Shown in pieces: positions 1 through 5,493 of a stretch of DNA of 10,832 nt. The position numbers and the translations under genes were made by a program. The notes beneath the pieces are model-generated. The model ran no database searches, was not told the origin of the DNA, and saw nothing but the letters and a program-made list of their open reading frames with translations. The DNA comes from an uncultured Faecalibacterium sp. Its GTDB lineage: Bacteria; Bacillota; Clostridia; Oscillospirales; Ruminococcaceae. The DNA lies in the NCBI GenBank assembly GCA_937880095.1, contig CALFLK010000027.1, positions 1-10,832 of the forward strand, in the 5' to 3' direction. Position 1 is the stretch's first letter. The number at the start of each line of letters is the position of its first letter.

Positions 1-257
1 AAAAACAACGAAAGTTCTATACAAATGACCCTTCAAATTGCCTGCGGGGGGATAGTGGGATATAACTGACCGCAATGCTCCTGCCCGGTGTATACCGTGG
101 CAGGACCGGAGCGGGACAAAACACGGCACAAACTCGGGCGAGAAAGAGCGGATATTTCCTGAAAAGACCGGCAGCAAAACGGGATGTAAACAGCCCTGCG
201 CAGGGGGGGGATGCGCCCCGATCCATAGGATGCCCGGCTGAACAGGAAAAATACTGC
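1..257. other. Left flank without a convincing gene
   Basis: I see no credible coding region here. Both long open frames lack a ribosome site and have low-complexity Arg/Pro/Cys-rich translations. There is a small inverted repeat at 81-103 (CTGCC and GGCAG arms with a nested GGT/ACC) and a 12-bp perfect palindrome CCCTGCGCAGGG at 194-205, followed by a run of G. These could be remains of a terminator of a gene lying to the left. Confidence 0.4.
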
Positions 258-286
258 TTGATTTTGCTGGAGAAATCCGCTATAAT
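258..286 (+). promoter_or_regulatory. Sigma-A-type promoter reading into the tRNA-Leu region
   Basis: TTGATT at 258-263 and TATAAT at 281-286 are separated by exactly 17 bp. The predicted start lies near 293, about 20 nt before the first base of the tRNA-Leu half gene. No comparable promoter is seen directly before the complete tRNA at 498, so that tRNA may be read from here as part of a longer precursor. Confidence 0.7.
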
Positions 287-311
287 AATGCTGTTATACA
301 TCCACAGATGT

Positions 312-354
312 GCCGGTGTGTCGGAATGGCAGACGATGTGGACTCAAAATCCGC
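312..354 (+). pseudogene. 5' half of a tRNA-Leu(CAA) gene
   Basis: The segment has the acceptor 5' strand GCCGGTG (312-318), a leucine-type D arm sharing 14 nt with the complete tRNA downstream, and a full anticodon arm: GTGGA, loop CTCAAAA (343-349, anticodon CAA at 345-347), then TCCGC. After 354 there is no variable arm, T arm or matching acceptor strand CACCGGC, so it cannot fold into a tRNA. The break falls just after the anticodon arm, a common crossover zone for tRNA-targeting integrases. I infer an old recombination scar rather than random decay. Confidence 0.75.
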
Positions 355-497
355 TTCGTGATTTTTCGTGTCTGTGCGAGAAATCCACGAGTATTCGTTG
401 AATTTTGAGAGTTTGTCGAAGCGGGATTTCTTACATCCCTCCTGAACATCCTTCCAATCTTCAGAAACCGGTACTAATGTCCCAAAATTGAATATAA
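355..497 (+). other. Spacer between the tRNA-Leu half and the complete tRNA-Leu
   Basis: No gene is visible. The spacer carries an inverted near-copy of the tRNA anticodon-arm junction: AAATCCGCTTCG at 347-358 against CGAAGCGGGATTT at 417-429 (one extra G). CTCAAAAT also occurs on the minus strand at 409-402. This suggests leftover attachment-site DNA of an earlier element. A minus-strand open frame across both tRNAs is an artefact of reading tRNA genes backwards. Confidence 0.4.
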
Positions 498-576
498 GCC
501 GATGTGGCGGAATGGCAGACGCAAACGACTCAAAATCGTTCGGGAAACCATGTGGGTTCGAGTCCCACCATCGGCA
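498..576 (+). tRNA. tRNA-Leu (anticodon CAA)
   Basis: The acceptor stem GCCGATG (498-504) pairs perfectly with CATCGGC (569-575), with discriminator A at 576. The anticodon stem is AACGA (524-528) and TCGTT (536-540), with loop CTCAAAA and anticodon CAA at 531-533. A short class II variable arm follows (541-551), then the T arm GTGGG, TTCGAGT, CCCAC (552-568). The 3' CCA is not encoded. The integrase gene ends 64 nt downstream and points toward it, so this tRNA is the likely integration site. Its 3' part may be supplied by the element. Confidence 0.95.
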
Positions 577-585
577 CTCCATCAT

Positions 586-629
586 AAAACAGCTTAGAAT
601 CGAAAGATTTTTGGCTGTTTTTCTTTTTC
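586..629 (+). terminator. Intrinsic terminator after tRNA-Leu
   Basis: AAAACAGC (586-593) pairs with GCTGTTTT (614-621). A nested AATC-GAAA-GATT hairpin (598-609) sits in the loop and a T-rich tail follows. The same stem on the other strand lies just after the integrase stop, so it may serve both convergent transcripts. Confidence 0.65.
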
Positions 630-640
630 TGCTCAGTTTC

Positions 641-2137
641 TTATACTTTGGTGTTTTCCGGGAAGATATTAACGATTGCATTCGCCGAGGACACCTTACT
701 GGAGAAATCCAGATGTGTATAAATGTTGCTTGTTGTGCTGATGTCACTGTGACCCAGCCACTCCTGAATCTCCTTCAGGCTCACGCCATTGGTATAGAGC
801 AGACTGGCACAACTATGGCGCAGGTCGTGGAAACGGATACGCTTCATCTGGTGTGCTACCAGAAAATCTGGGAAATGCTGACTCAGAAAGTCGGGCCGAA
901 TCCGCTTTCCCATCGGGTCTACATAGATATAGTCAAGATAATCGTTGCAATAGCTTTTGCCGCAGACCTTCCGATTCTGCTCCTGCTCCTTTTTCATTTT
1001 ATTGAGCATCTGCTCACAGGCAGGGATTAGGGGAAGTGTCCGGAAGCTCGACTTTGTTTTTGTCTTATCTCGTGCGATTTCCGTTACCGTTCCGTTGACC
1101 TTTGCGGTCACAACCGTATGCTGAATGCTGATTTTCTTGTTCTCAAAGTCAATGGCATCCCATTTCAAACCAACAATTTCACTGCGCCGCAGCCCGTAGA
1201 ATGCAGCCATGATGACGCCAAACTCCGAAGGGTCACCTTGAATCACCTTGAAAAGTTGCTCCAGTTCTTCACCGCTGTAAATCTCCGACTTGAACTTTTC
1301 CTTACGAGGACGTTCAACGCGATCTGCCGGGTTGGAACGGATCATGCCGATTTGAAAAGCATACTGTAAGCATTTGCGGATGTTGGCGTGATAGTGAATG
1401 ACGGTGTTTGCCGTAAGGCCACGATCCAACTCATGCTGGTAGAAGTCTTGGATGTATTTGGGATGCTGTTCCATATCCTGCAATGTATAGTGGAGCGGTT
1501 CAAAATATGGGACGATCTTGTGAATGATTGCTCTTTCATAGCTGGTATAGGTTGTGATTTCCACTCGTGACTTCATCATTTTCAACCAGTCCGTGATGAA
1601 GTCGGTGAAAAGTACCGGGGAGTTATCAAGGCAGGGATCAACTTCTTTGATGGGGCTGACCTTCAGCCAATTATTGGAAACGGCATATTGCAGGGCATCG
1701 GTCAACTCCTTGTGCCAATCAAGAAGCTGCTGTACACTGGCCTCCTCCTGCTGACGCTCATAGCGGAAGAACGTTTCCAGATCGCGCGGAGAGAGTGCTT
1801 TCAAAGACAGCCGCTTCTTTTCAAAGTATGGGACAACTACTCTTCCCAGATCATAAGCATATCTGCCATAGGTTTCGGGCGGAAGGTTCATCACGCTTTC
1901 CCGAAGCCAGCGGTTCAGATATTCCGATACCGGCAGGTCGGAAACCTGCTGCATCGTTTCAGGGTTAAACTCTTTTTGTGTTTTACGCAACAGAGATTCA
2001 GCTCTTTTTTTGTTTCCTTTAACCGGAAGTCCTGTGCTGATGGATTTGGTTCTGCGCTTTCCATCTGTGTCTTTCCAGCTCAGAATCATCTGATACATAC
2101 CGTTTTGTTCTCTTAAATGTCCGGCCACATTTGTCAT
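641..2137 (-). CDS. int: Tyrosine site-specific integrase with duplicated core-binding domain
   Basis: This 498-aa enzyme should integrate and excise the element by site-specific recombination, with DNA joined to the catalytic tyrosine. An AP2-like arm-binding region covers roughly residues 8-55. The catalytic domain (about 285-480) has R317 in GLRRSE, H437 and R440 in HDLRH, H463 in GHSD and nucleophile Y473 in IYTHLD, so the core residues are present. Relatives are usually near 380-400 aa. The extra length is a second core-binding module. Residues 70-170 and 178-278 resemble each other, for example VVPYF at 101-105 against IVPYF at 208-212, and LQYAVSNNWLKVSP at 149-162 against LQYAFQIGMIRSNP at 257-270, a constant offset near 108. 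The start codon overlaps the excisionase stop (ATGA), implying coupled translation. It points at tRNA-Leu, the likely target. Confidence 0.95.
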   Translation of the reverse strand: MTNVAGHLREQNGMYQMILSWKDTDGKRRTKSISTGLPVKGNKKRAESLLRKTQKEFNPETMQQVSDLPVSEYLNRWLRESVMNLPPETYGRYAYDLGRVVVPYFEKKRLSLKALSPRDLETFFRYERQQEEASVQQLLDWHKELTDALQYAVSNNWLKVSPIKEVDPCLDNSPVLFTDFITDWLKMMKSRVEITTYTSYERAIIHKIVPYFEPLHYTLQDMEQHPKYIQDFYQHELDRGLTANTVIHYHANIRKCLQYAFQIGMIRSNPADRVERPRKEKFKSEIYSGEELEQLFKVIQGDPSEFGVIMAAFYGLRRSEIVGLKWDAIDFENKKISIQHTVVTAKVNGTVTEIARDKTKTKSSFRTLPLIPACEQMLNKMKKEQEQNRKVCGKSYCNDYLDYIYVDPMGKRIRPDFLSQHFPDFLVAHQMKRIRFHDLRHSCASLLYTNGVSLKEIQEWLGHSDISTTSNIYTHLDFSSKVSSANAIVNIFPENTKV

Positions 2138-2505
2138 AGTGATGCTCCTTTCTGTTCGCAGCCAAACGTCCTTTGCTTAGGCATCATAAGTTTAGAAGAT
2201 TCTGGGGTGTTTTGCAAGGATGGCGCAAGAGAGTTTGAAAGGCGCATCCCTCCAAGTTGCCGATTCTGATCGATCAGGTACTCTACCACGCAGAGTTTTG
2301 GTATCTTATAACTGCGTCCTACACGCGTCGAGTGGATCTTCTTTTGCTTGACCAGCAGATACGCATTCTTCCGGCAGATGCCAAGCATTTCCTGAAGAAT
2401 GTCTACGGATACCACATCCGGGTAATCCTTGAACATCATCATGTACTGCTCCGTCTTGCGGTCGGGCTCTTCCTGAATCAAAGTGCAGGCTGCGATCTCG
2501 CTCAT
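2134..2505 (-). CDS. xis: Excisionase-like winged-helix DNA-binding protein
   Basis: This 123-aa protein is a likely recombination directionality factor bending DNA at the attachment site for excision. Residues 31-80 form the MerR/excisionase type helix-turn-helix: a VSVDILQEMLGI recognition region, then NAYLLVKQKKI, then the wing RVGRSYKIPK and VVEYL. Xis proteins of this class are often near 70 aa. Here there is an extra N-terminal 30 aa and a polar C-terminal tail of about 40 aa with no domain I recognise. The start is set by AAGGAGAGGA just upstream of the ATG. The stop overlaps the integrase start by the ATGA arrangement, so xis and int form one operon. The role is inferred from fold and position. 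A plain helix-turn-helix regulator is the alternative. Confidence 0.85.
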   Translation of the reverse strand: MSEIAACTLIQEEPDRKTEQYMMMFKDYPDVVSVDILQEMLGICRKNAYLLVKQKKIHSTRVGRSYKIPKLCVVEYLIDQNRQLGGMRLSNSLAPSLQNTPESSKLMMPKQRTFGCEQKGASL

Positions 2506-2537
2506 TCCTGTCCTCTCCTTCCCAGTTCAATATGTCA

Positions 2538-2566
2538 ATTATTTGAAAGAAAATACTATATGTAAA
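2538..2566 (-). promoter_or_regulatory. Promoter for xis-int
   Basis: On the minus strand TTTACA (2566-2561) and AATAAT (2543-2538) are 17 bp apart, about 30 nt before the xis start. The -35 box begins directly after the preceding terminator stem. A perfect TTGACA at about 2537-2532 lies too close to the start codon to act as a -35 box for xis. Confidence 0.5.
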
Positions 2567-2597
2567 GGACGATGGTCTTTTCCGGGTACCATCGCCC
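2567..2597 (-). terminator. Terminator after the DGQH protein gene
   Basis: On the minus strand GGGCGATGGT (2597-2588) pairs with ACCATCGTCC (2576-2567), ten pairs including one G-U, around an 11-nt loop, followed by TTTACAT. The U-tract is weak. It separates the toxin-linked operon from xis-int. Confidence 0.5.
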
Positions 2598-2619
2598 TTG
2601 CCAAAGGAGATATTTGAGT

Positions 2620-3429
2620 TTAGAACTTCATCGGCAGCGCGTCTTTCCTGCACTTGCCGTTGTAGGTGGTGTAGATGGGATAAACGTACCGCCGCCAGCC
2701 CGGAAGCTTGGCGGGGTTATCCCGGCTGATGCGGTAGAGCTCCATGGGATGGACGCCGCTCAGCGCACGGACAAGCCGCTCCGCGCTGTACTGCCCATGA
2801 TACAGCTGCACAAAGTACATCACGCCCCGCAGGACAGCCGCCCGGAAGGAATCCGGTCTGCCCTCCCACGCCGCCACGATGTGCCGCAGAGCTTCGCAGT
2901 AGATCTCTTCACCCAGCTGGTCGTACAGCTTCAGCGCCGTGCCCACGCAGCTGATGCGGTAGTCGCTCAGCTGCATACTGTCGTAGTTGAGGGACAGCCC
3001 CACCCGGTTGGTAGCTGCGACAAACGCCTTGGAAGGCGCATCGCCGCCCACTACCTTGGCGCGCAGCTTGATGCCCGCCGACAGGGGTGCGGCGTGACCG
3101 TTCTGCTCCGCAAAGAGCAGGGCTTCCTGCTCCATCGTCAGACCGGCGTAGACCTTGCAGAGGATCGGGCGGTCCGCGCCACCGTTGAGGAGGATGCAGC
3201 CCTCGATGGTGTGCTGCCCGTCCATCACATAGTACCTGCCGTTGCGGAAGCTGACCTTCGGCTCGTTAACGATGTACTCATTGAAGTCTCTGGCAATCAG
3301 CTCCACCCGCTTGCGCTCCACGCCCCGCTGGTAGATTTCGCGGGGATAGATCAGCTTGCTGCTGTGGATGACCGAAAGCTGGTACGGCAGGTTGATACCA
3401 ATGAAAGTATTGTTTTCGTTCAGGCGCAT
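2620..3429 (-). CDS. ParB/Srx-fold DGQH-motif protein (DUF6551-like)
   Basis: This is a 269-aa protein with a ParB N-terminal-like fold in its first third. The key stretch is YQRGVERKRVELIARDF followed by GRYYVMDGQHTIEG (DGQH at residues 70-73). This is the ParB/sulfiredoxin DGQHR motif, with Thr where Arg is usual. ParB-fold proteins bind nucleotide and partition DNA or act as nucleases. The Thr substitution and lack of a ParB-type HTH make classical partitioning doubtful, and the activity is unknown. The remaining 170 aa are helical and unrecognised. The start at 3429 is chosen because AAGGAGG lies 7 nt before this ATG. An in-frame ATG at 3453 has no ribosome site. It overlaps the upstream 59-aa gene by 10 nt, so translation is probably coupled. 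G+C is higher than in int and xis. Confidence 0.75.
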   Translation of the reverse strand: MRLNENNTFIGINLPYQLSVIHSSKLIYPREIYQRGVERKRVELIARDFNEYIVNEPKVSFRNGRYYVMDGQHTIEGCILLNGGADRPILCKVYAGLTMEQEALLFAEQNGHAAPLSAGIKLRAKVVGGDAPSKAFVAATNRVGLSLNYDSMQLSDYRISCVGTALKLYDQLGEEIYCEALRHIVAAWEGRPDSFRAAVLRGVMYFVQLYHGQYSAERLVRALSGVHPMELYRISRDNPAKLPGWRRYVYPIYTTYNGKCRKDALPMKF

Positions 3430-3599
3430 CGCATTTCCTCCTTGATTCTCCAAATGTACTTCTCGGCTTCCTCTAAGATCTCAGCCACCTGCGGCTTCCG
3501 CTTCGGGCTGGTGAGCAGGCTGGGATTGAAGGTGAAGCTGTATTCTAACCGCTGGATCATGGCATGAACCGCGGATTGCAGCTCGGTGTACAACATCAT
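3420..3599 (-). CDS. Small 59-aa helical protein between toxin and DGQH genes
   Basis: This short gene begins MMLYTELQSAVHAMIQRLEY and ends in a charged helical segment, ILEEAEKYIWRIKEEMRCA. Its ATG at 3599-3597 overlaps the toxin-gene stop (ATGA), with GAGGAA immediately before. A second ATG at 3596 has better spacing and may be the real start. The stop lies inside the beginning of the downstream DGQH gene, whose ribosome site it contains. Such packing indicates three co-translated proteins. I recognise no family. It is small, charged and next to a MazF-like toxin, so an antitoxin or adaptor role is possible, but nothing in the sequence shows it. Confidence 0.7.
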   Translation of the reverse strand: MMLYTELQSAVHAMIQRLEYSFTFNPSLLTSPKRKPQVAEILEEAEKYIWRIKEEMRCA

Positions 3600-4084
3600 T
3601 TCCTCAATGCTTCCAGCGTTCTCAAAGGACGACCGGATGGGCGTATAGGGGTAGACAGGCGGACCACCTCAGGCGGCGCGTAAAGCGCCGTAGAGCGCCG
3701 GATAGGCTCTATCTGCTGGATGCTGCCCATGGGGTTCAGCGCAAGGCTGATCCGCACCGCATCATCCACCCGGCGCATTTTCTCCGGGGTCAGATGTCCC
3801 AGATACTTCAGTACCCGGCTCTTGTCGATGGTGAAGATCTGCTCTGCCTGCACAACGGACGGCATATTCAACCCTGCGTTTTCCAACAGGCAGTGGGTCG
3901 GCTGATTTACTTTCTTTTCCGCTTTGCTTGTCATGGTCGCAACGATCAGGGTCGGCGAGTGATAGTTGCCCACGTCATTCTGAAGAATGACCGCCGGACG
4001 GTTGCCGCACTGTTCCGAGCCAGTGCTCGCCCCAAAATGGGTGAAGAAGATGTCTCCGCGTTGGAATTTCCAGTTTTGCTGCAA
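3596..4084 (-). CDS. MazF/PemK-family mRNA interferase toxin with C-terminal extension
   Basis: Residues 8-118 match the PemK/MazF ribonuclease fold in order: RGDIFFTHFG, then GSEQCGNRPAVILQNDVGN, then SPTLIVATMTS, then the EQIFTIDKSR helix and a VDDAVRISLAL end. R29 in GNRP and T52 in TMTS occupy the catalytic Arg and Thr positions, so it could cleave RNA at short specific sequences. Family members are usually 110-120 aa. This one is 162 aa, with an Arg/Pro-rich tail of about 42 residues of unknown role. The start is TTG, 7 nt after GGAGG. A nearby ATG is out of frame. No MazE- or AbrB-like antitoxin gene precedes it. The neighbours are a 75-aa Cys protein and a 59-aa helical protein. Confidence 0.88.
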   Translation of the reverse strand: MQQNWKFQRGDIFFTHFGASTGSEQCGNRPAVILQNDVGNYHSPTLIVATMTSKAEKKVNQPTHCLLENAGLNMPSVVQAEQIFTIDKSRVLKYLGHLTPEKMRRVDDAVRISLALNPMGSIQQIEPIRRSTALYAPPEVVRLSTPIRPSGRPLRTLEALRK

Positions 4085-4111
4085 AATTGTACCTCCATGT
4101 TGTTATGTGCA

Positions 4112-4143
4112 AAGCCCGCTGCCGGATGTTCCGCAGCGGGCTT
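4112..4143 (-). other. Strong hairpin between the 75-aa gene and the toxin gene
   Basis: AAGCCCGCTGC at 4112-4122 and GCAGCGGGCTT at 4133-4143 form an 11-bp perfect stem, extendable by GGA/TCC inside the loop with one bulged C. On the minus strand it is followed only by TTTGCAC, so it is a poor terminator. It lies just before the toxin ribosome site and may cut read-through, stabilise an mRNA end or be a processing site that lowers toxin expression. Confidence 0.6.
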
Positions 4144-4170
4144 CGTTCACGGTATGGTGGTATGGTTGGG

Positions 4171-4398
4171 TCAGCGGTGCATGACCACATAATCGTAGCC
4201 GCGCCGCATCTGGCAGACGGTGCAGGTGTCCATGCTCCGGTCTGCGCTGGGTACAAGTGCGATCTTGAATGCCTTTGCATCCACAAAGTGCCGCAGACAG
4301 GTACCGCAGAGGGTGCGGATGGACTTGACCATCTCAGGGGTCAGCTCCATCTCCTCGTAGATCTCCTGCTCGCGCACCGTGGGGTTCAACTCATCCAT
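4171..4398 (-). CDS. 75-aa CxxC protein of unknown function
   Basis: This small acidic-then-basic protein has two CxxC pairs, CGTC at residues 31-34 and CTVC at 59-62, a spacing that could bind one zinc ion. The first 28 residues are acidic and helical. The segment between the pairs (RHFVDAKAFKIALVP) is not repeated elsewhere in the window. GGAGGA lies 7 nt before the ATG, giving a firm start. It is the first gene after the long leader at 4399-4802 and is followed by the MazF-like toxin, so it may belong to that operon. I do not recognise a named family. Antitoxin, regulator or unrelated cargo are all possible. Confidence 0.75.
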   Translation of the reverse strand: MDELNPTVREQEIYEEMELTPEMVKSIRTLCGTCLRHFVDAKAFKIALVPSADRSMDTCTVCQMRRGYDYVVMHR

Positions 4399-4802
4399 AA
4401 AAGTGTCCTCCTATATGTATCAAAGTGGATATTCGGGTAAAGAATAAATTGGGATACGTAAAAAACGGGAACTGCCAGATGCGCAAAAACGTACCCGGCA
4501 GTTCCCGGATCAATATGATTAAAGGTCTCGCATATTCGCCCTCGGCTCCCTGCGAGTGGGGCATAAACATCTGGCAGCGGACTTGTACCGCTTCATTGGC
4601 ATTTCAGCCACCCCGTCTGCTTTGTGACCGGGCCGCGAATTACGGAAGTATCATTATCGGAGTACCAGATGACGGAACTATTCGGTTTTCAAGGTTCATG
4701 AGGTCGGACGTTTTTCCCTGCGGCGAGTGCCGCTTGGAAAATTGTCCCTTCACTTGGTAGGCATCGAGAAAGGCCAAATTGTTACCTGAAAAAGAAAATG
4801 GT
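4399..4802 (-). promoter_or_regulatory. 404-nt leader with candidate attenuator
   Basis: Between the sigma-like gene and the 75-aa gene there is no minus-strand gene, but ordered complementary segments. In transcript order, segment 1 reads CATCTGG (4671-4665), segment 2 CTGCCAGATG (4577-4568) and segment 3 CATCTGGCAG (4481-4472). Segment 2 is perfectly complementary to segment 3 over 10 nt, and its CCAGATG part to segment 1 over 7 nt. Segment 3 covers the loop end and the first part of the 3' arm of the terminator at 4507-4460, so 2:3 pairing would block termination. Further short stems are AGCGG/CCGCT (about 4591-4574) and CTCGCA/TGCGAG. No known riboswitch class is recognised. A plus-strand frame at 4425-4760 lacks a ribosome site. 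Confidence 0.55.
4460..4507 (-). terminator. Intrinsic terminator within the leader
   Basis: On the minus strand CGGGAACTGCC (4507-4497) pairs perfectly with GGCAGTTCCCG (4476-4466) around a 20-nt loop and is followed by six T (4465-4460). It would end transcripts coming from the sigma-like gene before the 75-aa gene unless the alternative pairing with 4577-4568 forms. Confidence 0.8.
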
Positions 4803-5277
4803 TCAAAAGTTCTTCAAAAACATAGTCATTCGTTCGATTCGCTTATGAATCGTAATCCTTTTGGATTCCAAGGCCATTGCAATCTCGGACTCGGTGTACC
4901 TGGCATAGACATAGAGCGTAAGAATTTTGAGGTCGAGTTCCGATAAATTTTCGAGAGCAGCCAGCAGCCGCTCGTTCTCAATTTCGCCGATCCATGTGAA
5001 GCAGCTCTTGGTTTCGCAGTAGTGATCCGTAACGGAAACAGCTTTCTGATACTTGTCCATCAAGGGCGAAGTAGGATTCTTCGCTCTGTTCAAAGGACGG
5101 CGCTGCCATTTCCTGCGTATGGTTCTGGTAAGAACGATTAGCGTTAAAAACAGACCAGTCGTAATCGTACATTGCCTGAATTGCTTCGCTGCTCATACCA
5201 GCATCCTCATACTGCTTGCGGGTCATAGCCCATTGACTATCAAAATTCTTCTTTTCCAAACCGTAGTTAAAGCCCAT
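4803..5277 (-). pseudogene. Sigma-70-like regulator gene with a one-base frameshift
   Basis: The N-terminal part (from MGFNYGLEKK, 5277) and the C-terminal part (ending MTMFLKNF, 4803) lie in different frames but together match a sigma-like protein common in clostridial mobile elements. Deleting one G of the GG at 5057-5058 joins them into a 157-aa frame reading FALDDKYQKAV across the joint. Restored residues 107-157 look like a sigma region 4 helix-turn-helix: LSELDLKILTLYVYAR, then YTESEIAMALESKRI, then HKRIERM. The start has GGAGG 6 nt upstream, inside a hairpin. As read, the first frame ends 26 aa after the shift with unrelated sequence, losing the DNA-binding part. A sequencing error or programmed shift is possible, but no classical slippery site is seen. 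It probably activated element transfer or excision genes. Confidence 0.7.
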
Positions 5278-5286
5278 GTTAAACCT

Positions 5287-5324
5287 CCAAATTTTCGATA
5301 AGTCGTGAAAAGTCGAAAATTTGG
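5287..5324 (-). promoter_or_regulatory. Hairpin overlapping the sigma-like gene ribosome site
   Basis: CCAAATTTTCGA at 5287-5298 and TCGAAAATTTGG at 5313-5324 form a 12-bp perfect stem with a 14-nt loop. On the minus strand the 3' arm ends in the first two G of the GGAGG ribosome site (5288-5284), so the folded stem could limit initiation. The leader peptide stop lies 5 nt before the 5' arm. Confidence 0.6.
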
Positions 5325-5328
5325 AAGG

Positions 5329-5376
5329 CTACGGATATTTCGCCGCTTGGGGCATCCACGAAAAACGGACAAACAT
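5329..5376 (-). CDS. Candidate 15-aa leader peptide upstream of the sigma-like gene
   Basis: ATG at 5376-5374 starts MFVRFSWMPQAAKYP, ending at TAG 5331-5329. AAAAAGGAG lies 8 nt upstream of the ATG, a good ribosome site. The stop is 5 nt before the stem that touches the next gene's ribosome site, so a ribosome on the last codons would cover the 5' arm and open that site. This is the logic of translational attenuators upstream of ribosome-related resistance genes. The reading frame is short and could be chance. The ribosome site itself sits in the 3' arm of another hairpin (5388-5379), which complicates the model. Confidence 0.4.
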   Translation of the reverse strand: MFVRFSWMPQAAKYP

Positions 5377-5378
5377 AA

Positions 5379-5406
5379 AGCCTGCTCCTTTTTACGGGAG
5401 CAGGCT
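5379..5406 (-). other. 10-bp hairpin before the candidate leader peptide
   Basis: AGCCTGCTCC (5379-5388) pairs perfectly with GGAGCAGGCT (5397-5406) around an 8-nt loop. On the minus strand the 3' arm contains the GGAG of the leader peptide and runs into TTTATG. It could be a back-up terminator behind 5418 or a ribosome-site lock. Its U-tract is too short for a confident terminator call. Confidence 0.5.
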
Positions 5407-5417
5407 ACCTGAAGGCT

Positions 5418-5493
5418 AAAAAAATAGCCGGACAACCAACTAACAGAGCGGTTCTAAAGCAGAATCACTCTATCAGCTGTTGCCCGGCTATTT
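5418..5493 (-). terminator. Very long hairpin terminator of the immunity operon
   Basis: On the minus strand the arm from 5493 (AAATAGCCGGGCAA) pairs with the segment ending at 5422 (TTGTCCGGCTATTT). Inside, CAGCTGAT pairs with GTTAGTTG, then AGAGTG with CGCTCT, then TTCT with AGAA around a GCTTT loop. The stem is nearly continuous over about 72 nt with few defects. A run of T follows directly. Several pairs are G-U only in the minus-strand RNA and would be A-C on the other strand, so the minus strand is the transcribed one. It lies at the end of the operon running from 7043 to 5608. Confidence 0.75.

Noticed and set aside
280..747. Minus-strand 155-aa open frame
   Set aside because: It reads through both tRNA-Leu genes backwards and gives the typical false peptide containing SNPHGFPNDFESFA. 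It has no ribosome site and overlaps the integrase end.
2572..3567. Plus-strand 331-aa open frame
   Set aside because: It is the antisense shadow of the DGQH protein gene in G+C-rich DNA. The minus-strand frame has the ribosome site and recognisable motif.
4425..4760. Plus-strand 111-aa open frame with a Cys-rich end
   Set aside because: It begins at a GTG without a ribosome site, opposes all neighbouring genes, and coincides with the leader whose complementary segments give a better explanation.
5223..5435. Minus-strand 70-aa open frame across the sigma gene leader
   Set aside because: It starts within the terminator stem at 5418-5493 and overlaps the sigma-like start and both hairpins. 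Its composition is not protein-like and it has no ribosome site.
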